Positions 1 to 7,821 of a stretch of 12,921 bases of DNA are shown here, piece after piece; position 1 is the first letter of the stretch; every line of letters begins with the position of its first letter. The DNA is from Bacteroides sp. CAG:709 (GTDB lineage: Bacteria; Bacteroidota; Bacteroidia; Bacteroidales; UBA932): the NCBI GenBank assembly GCA_000434935.1, contig FR882190.1:44311-57231 (forward strand), in the 5' to 3' direction. Below the pieces are notes generated by a model. That model was not told the origin of the DNA. It was given only the letters and a program-made list of their open reading frames with translations, and did no database searches. The position numbers and the translations under genes were made by a program.

Positions 1-728
1 CGGCAGCCGCTGTCGCAGCCGTGTTCCTGGGCATTGGCATGTATACCGGCGCGAAAGCCGGCGCTGAAACGGCGGAAGCCGTCAGGTGGTGCGAAGTCAT
101 CGTGAAAAACGGACGCCAGGAAGCATTGACATTGCCGGACGGCACGACGGTCACTGTCGGGGGAGGGTCCCGGCTCATGTATCCTGAGACATTTGCCGGT
201 AAGGAGCGCAATGTCTATTTTACCGGAGAAGGCGTCTTCAACGTGACCAAGAATGCCGCTGTCCCGTTCATTGTCAATGTGAACGGCACTACGGTGAAAG
301 TGACAGGTACCAAGTTTAACATAAAGGCGTTTCCGGAAGACGGCCAGCAGACAATAACGTTGATGGAAGGCATAGTGGATGTTACGTTTGAGGGCCGTAA
401 GGATACGCCGATACATCTGACTCCGGGGAAAGCCACGTTCTATGACATTGAAACAGGCGAAATCAGCCTTTATGATGTGGCGGCGAGCAGGTATCCGGCT
501 TGGTACAAGGGTGAATTCGACGCATATCACTCTTCTTTCCTGCAGATTGCGCGTGACCTGGAGAGGATTTACGGCGTGAAGATAATCTTCCGGAACGAGG
601 ACCTGGAGAGCATGATGTTCTATATCAGCATAGTGCGCGCGGAGTCTGCGGATATGATTCTGGAGGCGCTCAGCAATATCACTCCGTTCAGCATCAAGCG
701 CGAGGGGAAAGTGATTTATCTGGACTGA
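1..728 (+). CDS. FecR-family anti-sigma factor, 5' end cut by window edge
   Basis: This is an inner-membrane anti-sigma regulator that holds an ECF sigma factor and releases it when the partner outer-membrane transporter binds ligand. The frame is open to the left edge (first whole codon at 3) and ends in TGA at 726-728. It opens with an Ala/Val-rich stretch ending VFLGIGMYTG, which I read as the single membrane span, so the GTG at 21 is internal and the cytoplasmic sigma-binding part lies off the window. The periplasmic FecR domain follows, with LPDGTTV, YPETFAG, GEGVFNV, PFIVNV and VTGTKFNI. A C-terminal DUF4974 domain begins near WYKGEFDAY and includes LERIYGVKIIF. It lies 80 bp upstream of a SusC that carries an STN domain, the usual pairing in Bacteroidota. 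The matching sigma factor is probably just upstream, outside the window. The family assignment is firm; the regulated genes are inferred from position. Confidence 0.93.
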   Translation, partial: AAAVAAVFLGIGMYTGAKAGAETAEAVRWCEVIVKNGRQEALTLPDGTTVTVGGGSRLMYPETFAGKERNVYFTGEGVFNVTKNAAVPFIVNVNGTTVKVTGTKFNIKAFPEDGQQTITLMEGIVDVTFEGRKDTPIHLTPGKATFYDIETGEISLYDVAASRYPAWYKGEFDAYHSSFLQIARDLERIYGVKIIFRNEDLESMMFYISIVRAESADMILEALSNITPFSIKREGKVIYLD

Positions 729-808
729 AATGTAACCACAGCGGGACGGAAGGCGTTGAATGATATGCCTGAAGTTCATGATAATATTAACTAATGTAAA
801 GTCAAAGG

Positions 809-3800
809 ATGAATTCAAGCTATTCATTATGGCGGATGTTCAAGATTACAGTCGTTGCAGTCTTGGCATTCATGCTGTCTGCCGGAAACATCTCCGCGCA
901 GACTGCGAAAGTGACGTTCAGCGCCAGGAATACCTCCATCGAGAATGCCCTGGGAACGCTGAAAAGCAAGTATGGTTTTTCATTCGTCATGAAAACAGAC
1001 GGTCTGGACCTTTCCAAGAAGGTCACCGTAAGCGTTACGAACGAGACAGTAGAAGCGGCAGTAGCCAAAATCTTCGCTCCAACCCCGGTTGCAGTCGAAG
1101 TGAAGAGCAGCGTTGTCTACATTTCTGCTGTTCCGAAAACCACCAAGACCTCCACAGCACGAACCGTTTCCGGAACAGTGCTGGATGCCAACAATCAGCC
1201 TGTTATCGGAGCTGCAATCCTTACAGGAAAAAGTGCAGGAACCACGACCGATGCAAACGGCCATTTCTCTCTCAATCTTCCAAGTGAAGATGTAAGCGTG
1301 GAAGTTTCCTGCCTGGGCTATGACACGAAGAATGTCATTATCCGTGCAAGCGAAAGCAATGTGAAGATTTTTCTGACGGACAATTCCACGATGCTGACGG
1401 AAACTGTCGTAGTAGGTTACGGTTCACAGAAGAAAGTAAACCTCACCGGAGCAATTTCCACGGTAGGCTCCGATGATTTGAAAAACAGAGCGTCTCTGGA
1501 TGTCGCGCACATGCTCCAGGGTGCAGTAGCCGGTCTCAACGTGACCTCCGCAACAGGTCGTCCGGGACAGGCTGCTTCTTTCAATATCCGTGGTATGGGC
1601 TCCATCAACAGCAGCTCCGTCCTGGTGCTCGTCGATGGTGTGGAAGGCAACCTCCAGCAGGTGGCTCCTAATGATGTGGAAAGCATTTCCGTCATCAAGG
1701 ATGCCTCTGCAGCAGCCATTTACGGTGCCCGTGCAGCTTACGGTGTCATTCTCGTGACCACCAAGAGCGGTGCGGAGACCGACGGAAAGGCAGTCGTAAG
1801 ATATAGCGGCCGTGCAGGCTGGACGACTCCTACCGCATCTACCGATTGGGAGGACAGAGGTTATTGGTCAGTCCTGATCAACAACATGTTCTGGAAGGCT
1901 TACGCCGGAACTCCGTATGCTACCTACACCGATGAGGATATGGAACAGCTCTGGATCCGCCGTAACGACAAGGTGGAGAACCCGGCCCGCCCATGGGTCG
2001 TCATCGACCAGCGCAACGGCCGTGACACCTATAATTACTATGCGAATACGGACTGGTGGCATTATCTCTACAAAGACAACAAGCCGACTATGAGCCACAA
2101 CATTTCTTTCAGCGGCGGTACCAAGAGAGTGAAATATTTCCTTTCAGCTGCATACAACCGCGAACAGGGTATGTTCCGCCAGGATCCGGATGTCTACAAG
2201 AAATACACTCTCAGGAGCAAGATCAATTTCGATATCAGCAAGTGGATCAAGCTCTCGAACAACACCAGCTATTTCAATTCCAGCTATAAGTACTCCGGTG
2301 TCGGCGGAGCGAACAACTCGTTCTCACTCAGTACCGTACACGCGCTCGCCAGCTATCCTGTCTGCAACCCTGACGGCTCGGCCATCTATACTACCCAGTA
2401 CAACGGCTACACCGTAATGGACGGCTATACCACCATCCTCAATACGGGCGGACATACGAACAAGGACAATGTGAACAATATCAACACGACCACGGAGTTG
2501 ACGCTCACACCTGTCAAGCAGCTCGAAATCAAAGCGAACTATACATACATGTTCCAGTATGCGAACAATATGAACAGGAGCGTGAATACGACATACTCTG
2601 CGACGCCGGGCGTCATCCAGACCCTTGACAACGGTAACTTCGCCAACAAGCTCTACGAGTCCAACGGAATGACCAACTACCAGGCAGCCAACTTGTTCGC
2701 AACTTATTCAGATACTTTCAATAAGGTGCACAATGTGAAGGCGACCTTGGGTGTAAACTGGGAAACCAGGAGGGCGAAGACAGTCTCAAGTACAGGTTAC
2801 AACCTCATGAGCGATATCCTCAATGACCTTAACCTCGTAGGTTCAGCTGATGACGGCACCGGAAGGAAAACCGATGTCGGCGGCGGTCAGAACGAATATG
2901 CCATTGCAGGTTACTTCGGCCGAATCAACTATGACTATGCCGGCAAGTACCTCTTCGAGGTCAGCGGACGTTATGACGGAACATCCCGTTTCGCCCATGG
3001 CTACAGATGGGGATTCTTCCCTTCAGGATCACTCGGTTGGAGAATTTCCGAAGAGAACTTCTTCAAGCCTATAAAGGGCTGGTTCAACAACCTCAAGCTC
3101 AGATACTCCTACGGACAGCTCGGCAACCAGAATGTGAGCAGCTACTATGCATATCTCAGAACGATTACCGTAGGTACTCAAAGTTACCTTTTCGGTGGCG
3201 ACAAACCTACCGTCTCCACCATATCGGCCCCTGTAGCAGACGACTTGACATGGGAGACATCCATCCAGAATAACCTCGGTGTCGATATGGCACTTCTCGG
3301 AAACCGTCTCCAGTTTACCGGTGACATGTATATCCGTGACACCAAGAACATGCTTACCGCCGGAATCGCGCTCCCTGCATCCTACGGAGCTTCTTCTCCG
3401 CAGATCAATGCCGCCGATCTCCGCACCAAGGGTTATGAGTTCTCCATCCAGTGGAAGGACATGTTCAACCTTGCCGGACATCCGTTCAGCTACAATGTCG
3501 GACTCCAGTTCAGTGACTACATCACCACCATCACCAAGTTCGACAACCCTGACAAGAGCCTTTCAATGTCTTATTACGAGGGCATGCGTTACGGCGAAAT
3601 CTGGGGTTACAGAGTAGCGGGACTCTTCGCGACAGACGAGGAAGCAGCCAATTATGATGTGAACCAGACTACGGTAAACGGTCTTATCAATGCTTCCGCA
3701 GGTTCCGAGAAAGGACTGCGTGCAGGTGACCTCAAGTTCATCGACCTTGACGGCAACAAGAAGATCACCACGGGCAAGAATACCGTAGATGATCCGGGTG

Positions 3801-4339
3801 ACCGTGAAATCATCGGTAACCGCCAGCCTAGATACAATTATGGTATCAACCTCGGTTTCAACTGGTTGGGCTTTGACTTCTCCGTATTTCTCCAGGGAAT
3901 CGGACATATGGACTGGTATCCTTCAGCAGATGCCCGTTCATTCTGGGGACCTTACGCCCGTCCGTACATGACTTACATCCCTAAGGGATTCATGAACGAC
4001 GTCTGGTCAGAAGAGAATCCTGACGCATACTTCCCTCGTCCGAGAGGTTATGTCGCCATCAATTCAGGCCGTGAGCTGAGCTCCGTCAATGACCGCTATC
4101 TCCAGAACATCGGCTACTGCCGTCTGAAGAACCTCACCTTCGGCTATACGCTGCCTCAGACATTGACACAGAAAATCAACATTGACGGTATCCGCGTATA
4201 TTTCACCGGTGAGAACTTGGCATACCTTTCTGGTCTTCATTCGAAATATATCGATCCTGAGCAGGCTCAGACGAATGGCAATCTGCGTATCTATCCATGG
4301 CAGAAGACATTCATGTTCGGTATTGACATAACTTTCTAA
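809..4339 (+). CDS. SusC/RagA-type TonB-dependent transporter with STN signalling domain
   Basis: This outer-membrane barrel imports large ligands, usually glycans, using TonB energy, with a SusD lipoprotein as lid. The 1176-residue product has a signal peptide ending near ISAQ (about residue 31), then an STN domain (about 34-108) and a carboxypeptidase-regulatory-like beta domain (about 119-193, with VSGTVLDANNQPVIGAAI). The plug domain starts near residue 195 with the family signature ETVVVGYG and continues through IRGMGSINSSS, VLVDGVEG and VIKDASAAAIYGARAAYG. The barrel fills the rest and ends in Phe (GIDITF), as outer-membrane barrels do. The STN domain marks a transducer that talks to a FecR anti-sigma factor, and one is encoded just upstream. 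I kept the ATG at 809; an ATG at 836 would shorten the signal peptide n-region and cannot be excluded. The substrate cannot be read from the sequence. Confidence 0.96.
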   Translation: MNSSYSLWRMFKITVVAVLAFMLSAGNISAQTAKVTFSARNTSIENALGTLKSKYGFSFVMKTDGLDLSKKVTVSVTNETVEAAVAKIFAPTPVAVEVKSSVVYISAVPKTTKTSTARTVSGTVLDANNQPVIGAAILTGKSAGTTTDANGHFSLNLPSEDVSVEVSCLGYDTKNVIIRASESNVKIFLTDNSTMLTETVVVGYGSQKKVNLTGAISTVGSDDLKNRASLDVAHMLQGAVAGLNVTSATGRPGQAASFNIRGMGSINSSSVLVLVDGVEGNLQQVAPNDVESISVIKDASAAAIYGARAAYGVILVTTKSGAETDGKAVVRYSGRAGWTTPTASTDWEDRGYWSVLINNMFWKAYAGTPYATYTDEDMEQLWIRRNDKVENPARPWVVIDQRNGRDTYNYYANTDWWHYLYKDNKPTMSHNISFSGGTKRVKYFLSAAYNREQGMFRQDPDVYKKYTLRSKINFDISKWIKLSNNTSYFNSSYKYSGVGGANNSFSLSTVHALASYPVCNPDGSAIYTTQYNGYTVMDGYTTILNTGGHTNKDNVNNINTTTELTLTPVKQLEIKANYTYMFQYANNMNRSVNTTYSATPGVIQTLDNGNFANKLYESNGMTNYQAANLFATYSDTFNKVHNVKATLGVNWETRRAKTVSSTGYNLMSDILNDLNLVGSADDGTGRKTDVGGGQNEYAIAGYFGRINYDYAGKYLFEVSGRYDGTSRFAHGYRWGFFPSGSLGWRISEENFFKPIKGWFNNLKLRYSYGQLGNQNVSSYYAYLRTITVGTQSYLFGGDKPTVSTISAPVADDLTWETSIQNNLGVDMALLGNRLQFTGDMYIRDTKNMLTAGIALPASYGASSPQINAADLRTKGYEFSIQWKDMFNLAGHPFSYNVGLQFSDYITTITKFDNPDKSLSMSYYEGMRYGEIWGYRVAGLFATDEEAANYDVNQTTVNGLINASAGSEKGLRAGDLKFIDLDGNKKITTGKNTVDDPGDREIIGNRQPRYNYGINLGFNWLGFDFSVFLQGIGHMDWYPSADARSFWGPYARPYMTYIPKGFMNDVWSEENPDAYFPRPRGYVAINSGRELSSVNDRYLQNIGYCRLKNLTFGYTLPQTLTQKINIDGIRVYFTGENLAYLSGLHSKYIDPEQAQTNGNLRIYPWQKTFMFGIDITF

Positions 4340-4342
4340 AAT

Positions 4343-4355
4343 ATTGAAGACAATG
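4343..4355 (+). promoter_or_regulatory. ATTGA start-site context of the SusD-like gene
   Basis: The 13-bp gap after susC ends ATTGAAGACA directly before the ATG at 4353. There is no Shine-Dalgarno sequence; A occupies -3 and -6, as favoured at Bacteroidota starts. The TTG inside ATTGA is in frame and should not be taken as the start. The same ATTGA word precedes four other starts in this window. Confidence 0.4.
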
Positions 4356-6155
4356 AAAAAGAATATAAAATATATATTGGCCCTGGCTGTCGCTCCGATG
4401 ATGCTTGCATCCTGCGACGATATGCTGAACAAGCATCCGCAGGCGACATTGTCCCCTGAAACTTTCTTCACGAACGAAAGTGAGATGATGTCATTCAGCA
4501 ACAGCTTCTACACCATTTTCCCGAGCACGGGGCTTTATAATGAAAATTGCGACAACTATATCGGAATCGACCTCATCAGCGAGATTCGTGACGGCAGGGT
4601 GATTCCGGGATCAGGCAGCGGCTGGTCCTTCACCGACCTCCGCAAATTCAACACGCTGCTGGATTATTCCGGCAACTGCAAGGACGAGAAAGTCCGCAAC
4701 AGATATGTGGGACTTGCACGTTTCTTCAGGGCTTACTTCTATTTCGAGAAGGTGAAGAAATTCGGCGACGTGCCATGGTATGACACCCAGCTCGGCTCAA
4801 AGGATGACAGGCTCTACAAGGCGCGCGACACCCGTGAGTTCGTCATGGGCAAGATGCTGGAAGACATTGACTTCGCCATTGCGAACCTGCCTGAAACCAG
4901 ATCGGTCTATACCGTTACCAAATGGACGGCATTGGCACTGAAATCGAGATTCTGCCTGTTCGAGGGAACCTACCGCAAGTATCATGAAATCAATGATTAC
5001 GAGCATGACTGGAAATATTATCTCGAACTCTCTGCTGCGGCTTCTGCCGAATTCATGAGCAAGAGCGGCTATGCCCTGCACACCAAGGAAGGTGCAAATG
5101 GCAGCTATCAGGCCCTCTTCACTTCTGACAATGCACTTTCAGACGAGGTGATTCTCGCGAGGGATTACAATGGAACATCCGGTATCGGTGTCACACATAA
5201 TTCCACGAACTACACCCTTGTCGCAGGTATGGGACGTCCGGGCATGACCAAGAAAATCGTGGACAGCTACCTTATGAAAGACGGTTCACGTTTCACTGAC
5301 CAGCCTGGTCATTCGACAATGCAGTTTGCCGATGAGATGAAGAACCGTGACCCGCGTCTGGCGCAGACCATCAGGACTCCGGGCTATTCCAGAACCGTTA
5401 CGAACAAGGACGGCTCCAAGACCTCAAAACAGTATGCTCCTGATTTGTCAGTATCTGTAACAGGTTATCAGCCGATCAAGTATGTGTACAAGGATGAAAG
5501 CTCCAAGGATGCGTACAATGCTTCTGACATGGACCTCATCATCTTCAGGACAGCTGAAATTTACCTGAACTATGCCGAGGCCAAGGCTGAACTCGGTACA
5601 TTGACACAGGGAGACATTGACCTTTCCATCAAGAAACTTCGCGACCGCGTGGGTATGCCGAATCTCGACATGGCTGCCGCGAATCTGAATCCTGACCCGT
5701 ATCTCGCATCGGAGGTTACCGGCTATGCGAACGTGAAAGGTGAGAACAAGGGCGTCATCCTTGAAATCCGCAGGGAAAGGACTATCGAACTGGCACAGGA
5801 AGGCTTCCGCTACTATGACATGATGAGATGGAAGGAGGGCAAGCGTTTCGAGCAGCCGCTTCTCGGCATGTATTTCCCTGGTCCTGGCGAGTATGACCTG
5901 GATGGCAACGGAACTATGGATATCTGCCTGTATGAAGATGCAGCTCCAAGCGGTTCGAAGGCCACATTGAAATACAAGCTCGGTACCGACATCATCCTCA
6001 GCCAGAATACCAAGGGCAATGTCATGCCTCACGCAGGCGAAGGCAAATGGGATGAAGAGAGGGATTATCTCTATCCTATCCCTACTGACGACAGGTCTCT
6101 CACCCATGGAAATCTGACACAGAATCCGGGATGGTATGACGGGCTTGAGTTCTGA
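4353..6155 (+). CDS. SusD/RagB-type glycan-binding lipoprotein
   Basis: This is a surface lipoprotein that caps the SusC barrel and captures its ligand. I start it at the ATG at 4353 rather than an upstream in-frame TTG at 4344, because it gives a clean lipoprotein signal: MKK, a hydrophobic core, then lipobox LASC with the lipidated Cys at residue 21. Two Asp follow the Cys, as in Bacteroidota surface-export signals. The product has 600 residues. The N-terminal SusD-like half contains ETFFTNESEM and ARFFRAYFYFEKVKKFGDVPW. The C-terminal RagB half contains FRTAEIYLNYAEAKAELG (from about 398), EIRRERTIELAQEGFRYYDM (from about 471) and the closing YLYPIPTDDRSLTH then QNPGWYDG. A DLDGNGTMD loop (515-523) resembles an EF-hand calcium loop. 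It begins 13 bp after susC, so the two are surely cotranscribed. The ligand is unknown. Confidence 0.96.
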   Translation: MKKNIKYILALAVAPMMLASCDDMLNKHPQATLSPETFFTNESEMMSFSNSFYTIFPSTGLYNENCDNYIGIDLISEIRDGRVIPGSGSGWSFTDLRKFNTLLDYSGNCKDEKVRNRYVGLARFFRAYFYFEKVKKFGDVPWYDTQLGSKDDRLYKARDTREFVMGKMLEDIDFAIANLPETRSVYTVTKWTALALKSRFCLFEGTYRKYHEINDYEHDWKYYLELSAAASAEFMSKSGYALHTKEGANGSYQALFTSDNALSDEVILARDYNGTSGIGVTHNSTNYTLVAGMGRPGMTKKIVDSYLMKDGSRFTDQPGHSTMQFADEMKNRDPRLAQTIRTPGYSRTVTNKDGSKTSKQYAPDLSVSVTGYQPIKYVYKDESSKDAYNASDMDLIIFRTAEIYLNYAEAKAELGTLTQGDIDLSIKKLRDRVGMPNLDMAAANLNPDPYLASEVTGYANVKGENKGVILEIRRERTIELAQEGFRYYDMMRWKEGKRFEQPLLGMYFPGPGEYDLDGNGTMDICLYEDAAPSGSKATLKYKLGTDIILSQNTKGNVMPHAGEGKWDEERDYLYPIPTDDRSLTHGNLTQNPGWYDGLEF

Positions 6156-6164
6156 CATAAACAC

Positions 6165-6186
6165 ATTGATAACATTGAAAACGATG
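6165..6186 (+). promoter_or_regulatory. Doubled ATTGA start-site context of the DUF1735/GLUG gene
   Basis: The 28-bp gap after the SusD-like gene holds two copies of ATTGA (6165-6169 and 6174-6178), the second followed by AAACG and the ATG at 6184. A is present at -3 and -6, with no purine-rich Shine-Dalgarno. This context and the lipoprotein signal favour 6184 over the ATG at 6136. Confidence 0.4.
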
Positions 6187-7809
6187 AAAAAGAGTATATT
6201 ACTTATATCTTCACTTGTTCTGGCGATGGCAGGATTCTCATCCTGCAGTCAGAATGAGAATGAAGGGTACAACGAAACCGCCGTCCTTTCCGTAGTTTCA
6301 TCTGCGGGAAATGAGGTGGTGGGCGCTCTGCTTGGAAATTCCAAGACCGTAAGTCTCAGGGCCGCAGCTGCGACTGTCGCCGGAGAACCTCTCAAAATCA
6401 GTTTCCGCGTGGATGAAAGTCTGGTGGCTACATATAACCAGGCTAACGGCACCGCTTACGAGATGGCTCCATCCAGCTGTTATAATCTTGGCAGTGACGA
6501 GGTTATCATGCCTCGCTACGGCAAGTCCTCTTCTACTGCCACTCTTACCTTCACGGCCAGGGAAGAGATGCCGATGGACGTGAAATACCTTTTGCCTGTC
6601 GTCATCGACAAGGTTTCAGGTTATGACAATTATACCGTAAGCGATCCGGTTTACATCCTGGTGTCACACATGTCTCCTGTCAAGGGTATGGGTACGGAAC
6701 AGTTCCCGTATCTTATTTCCGAGCCTAAAGACCTGGTGAACATGCATGACCAGGTGAAACTCGGCCAGAAAGTCTGGTTCAAGATGACAGATGACGTGGA
6801 TATGAGCGATATTACCGACTGGGTTCCGGTGAACTATGCAGATCCGTTTACCAGAGAGATTGATTTCGACGGCAACGGCCACACCATCAGCAATTTCTCA
6901 TGCTCATACAGGAGTTATCCTTCTTTCTTCGGTGTGCTCTACGGTACCGTCCGTAACGTGACCTTCCTCAATCCTTACATCAACGGCGGTTCTGCTGCCG
7001 GCGTGGTAGGCGGTTATATCGGAACCAAGACGCTCTATGCACATGTTTCAGGTGTCCGTGTCATCGGAGCCCGCATTTATGAGACCGGTACTTATGGTGT
7101 CGGCGGAATCGGCGGCCGTCTGGGCGGCCCTGACTGCGTGATAGAGAACTGCTATGTAAACGGACAGATTGAATCTACTTATAAGGACGGTGCAGCCGGG
7201 CTTATCGGCGGTGAGAATGAAACTGCGACCGTGACTATCCGCAACTGCTTCACTGAAGGCTCGGTGAAAGCTAAGCTCACAGCGGGCGGAATCCTCGGAG
7301 AGTTCTGGAGACCAGATGCAGGCATATACAACTGCGCGTCTACAGCCAGCGTTGAAGGAGTCTGGGCTGTCGGCGGAATCGTAGGCCGTGCTACGGGCTG
7401 GAGCTCCAATTTCAAGGCAACCGTCCACAACAAGGTGGTGAACTGCATTGCCTGGAATGACAAGATCAGTGCTACCAATGATGACGGAAGTCCTGCACAT
7501 TACAGCAGCGGTGCCATCGTCGGCTTCACGGCCATCTACAATACCCATACTGACGGCTACCGCAAATATGACCTTGATTTCAAGGATTATCCTGCCCTTG
7601 CAGACATCAACCAGCTTGTGGACCAGCCTAATTCCGATGCCGACAATCCGCTTCTCGTGGGCACGTCGAATCTGGCTGCCGGAATGTATTGCTATCCATA
7701 TCATGGAAAGGCTGCCGGCAAGGATGAAACTCTCTGCGACGTGGCAAGACGTCTCGGCTGGGATGAGACGATTTGGGATCTCAGCGGTGAAAAACCAGTT
7801 CTTAAATAA
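6184..7809 (+). CDS. Surface lipoprotein with BT_3987/DUF1735-like domain and GLUG-like beta-helix repeats
   Basis: This is probably an outer-surface glycan-binding protein holding the SusE/SusF position of the operon. I start at the ATG at 6184, not the ATG at 6136 inside susD: it gives MKKS, a hydrophobic core and lipobox FSSC with Cys at residue 21. The product has 541 residues. Residues about 50-165 look like the BT_3987/DUF1735 N-terminal domain, with LKISFRVDESLVATYNQANG, then YEMAPSSCYNL and KYLLPVVIDKVSGY. A middle region carries five glycine-rich turns of the type AGGI-x-G near residues 273, 307, 339, 368 and 397, spaced 29-34 residues apart, with IENCYVNG and IRNCFTEGSV between them. 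That periodicity fits GLUG repeats and a right-handed beta-helix. The C-terminal segment (about 430-541) has no family I recognise. No catalytic motif is evident. It lies 28 bp after susD and 9 bp before the glycosidase-like gene, so it likely serves the same substrate. Confidence 0.85.
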   Translation: MKKSILLISSLVLAMAGFSSCSQNENEGYNETAVLSVVSSAGNEVVGALLGNSKTVSLRAAAATVAGEPLKISFRVDESLVATYNQANGTAYEMAPSSCYNLGSDEVIMPRYGKSSSTATLTFTAREEMPMDVKYLLPVVIDKVSGYDNYTVSDPVYILVSHMSPVKGMGTEQFPYLISEPKDLVNMHDQVKLGQKVWFKMTDDVDMSDITDWVPVNYADPFTREIDFDGNGHTISNFSCSYRSYPSFFGVLYGTVRNVTFLNPYINGGSAAGVVGGYIGTKTLYAHVSGVRVIGARIYETGTYGVGGIGGRLGGPDCVIENCYVNGQIESTYKDGAAGLIGGENETATVTIRNCFTEGSVKAKLTAGGILGEFWRPDAGIYNCASTASVEGVWAVGGIVGRATGWSSNFKATVHNKVVNCIAWNDKISATNDDGSPAHYSSGAIVGFTAIYNTHTDGYRKYDLDFKDYPALADINQLVDQPNSDADNPLLVGTSNLAAGMYCYPYHGKAAGKDETLCDVARRLGWDETIWDLSGEKPVLK

Positions 7810-7811
7810 TC

Positions 7812-7821
7812 ATTGACAATG
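7812..7821 (+). promoter_or_regulatory. ATTGA start-site context of the NAGPA gene
   Basis: ATTGACA immediately precedes the ATG at 7819 within a 9-bp gap. The in-frame TTG at 7813 would add only two residues before the lipoprotein signal and is unlikely to be the start. A is at -3 and no Shine-Dalgarno is visible. Confidence 0.35.

Noticed and set aside
729..808. Housekeeping-type promoter between fecR and susC
   Set aside because: An AT-rich stretch near 780-795 and a TTG at 755 do not give a TAnnTTTG element at proper spacing, so I do not call a promoter; an ECF promoter has no consensus I can check here.
760..1287. 175-codon plus-strand frame overlapping the start of susC
   Set aside because: It overlaps the STN and signal-peptide coding region in another frame and its translation is low-quality, rich in Arg, Ser and Cys; the susC frame carries all recognisable motifs.
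5448..6164. 238-codon minus-strand open frame opposite the SusD-like gene
   Set aside because: It lies antisense to the conserved RagB half of SusD and shows no domain of its own.
6136..6183. Upstream ATG at 6136 as start of the DUF1735/GLUG lipoprotein
   Set aside because: It would add 16 residues before a clean MKKS lipoprotein signal and overlap the SusD gene; the ATG at 6184 has the better context.
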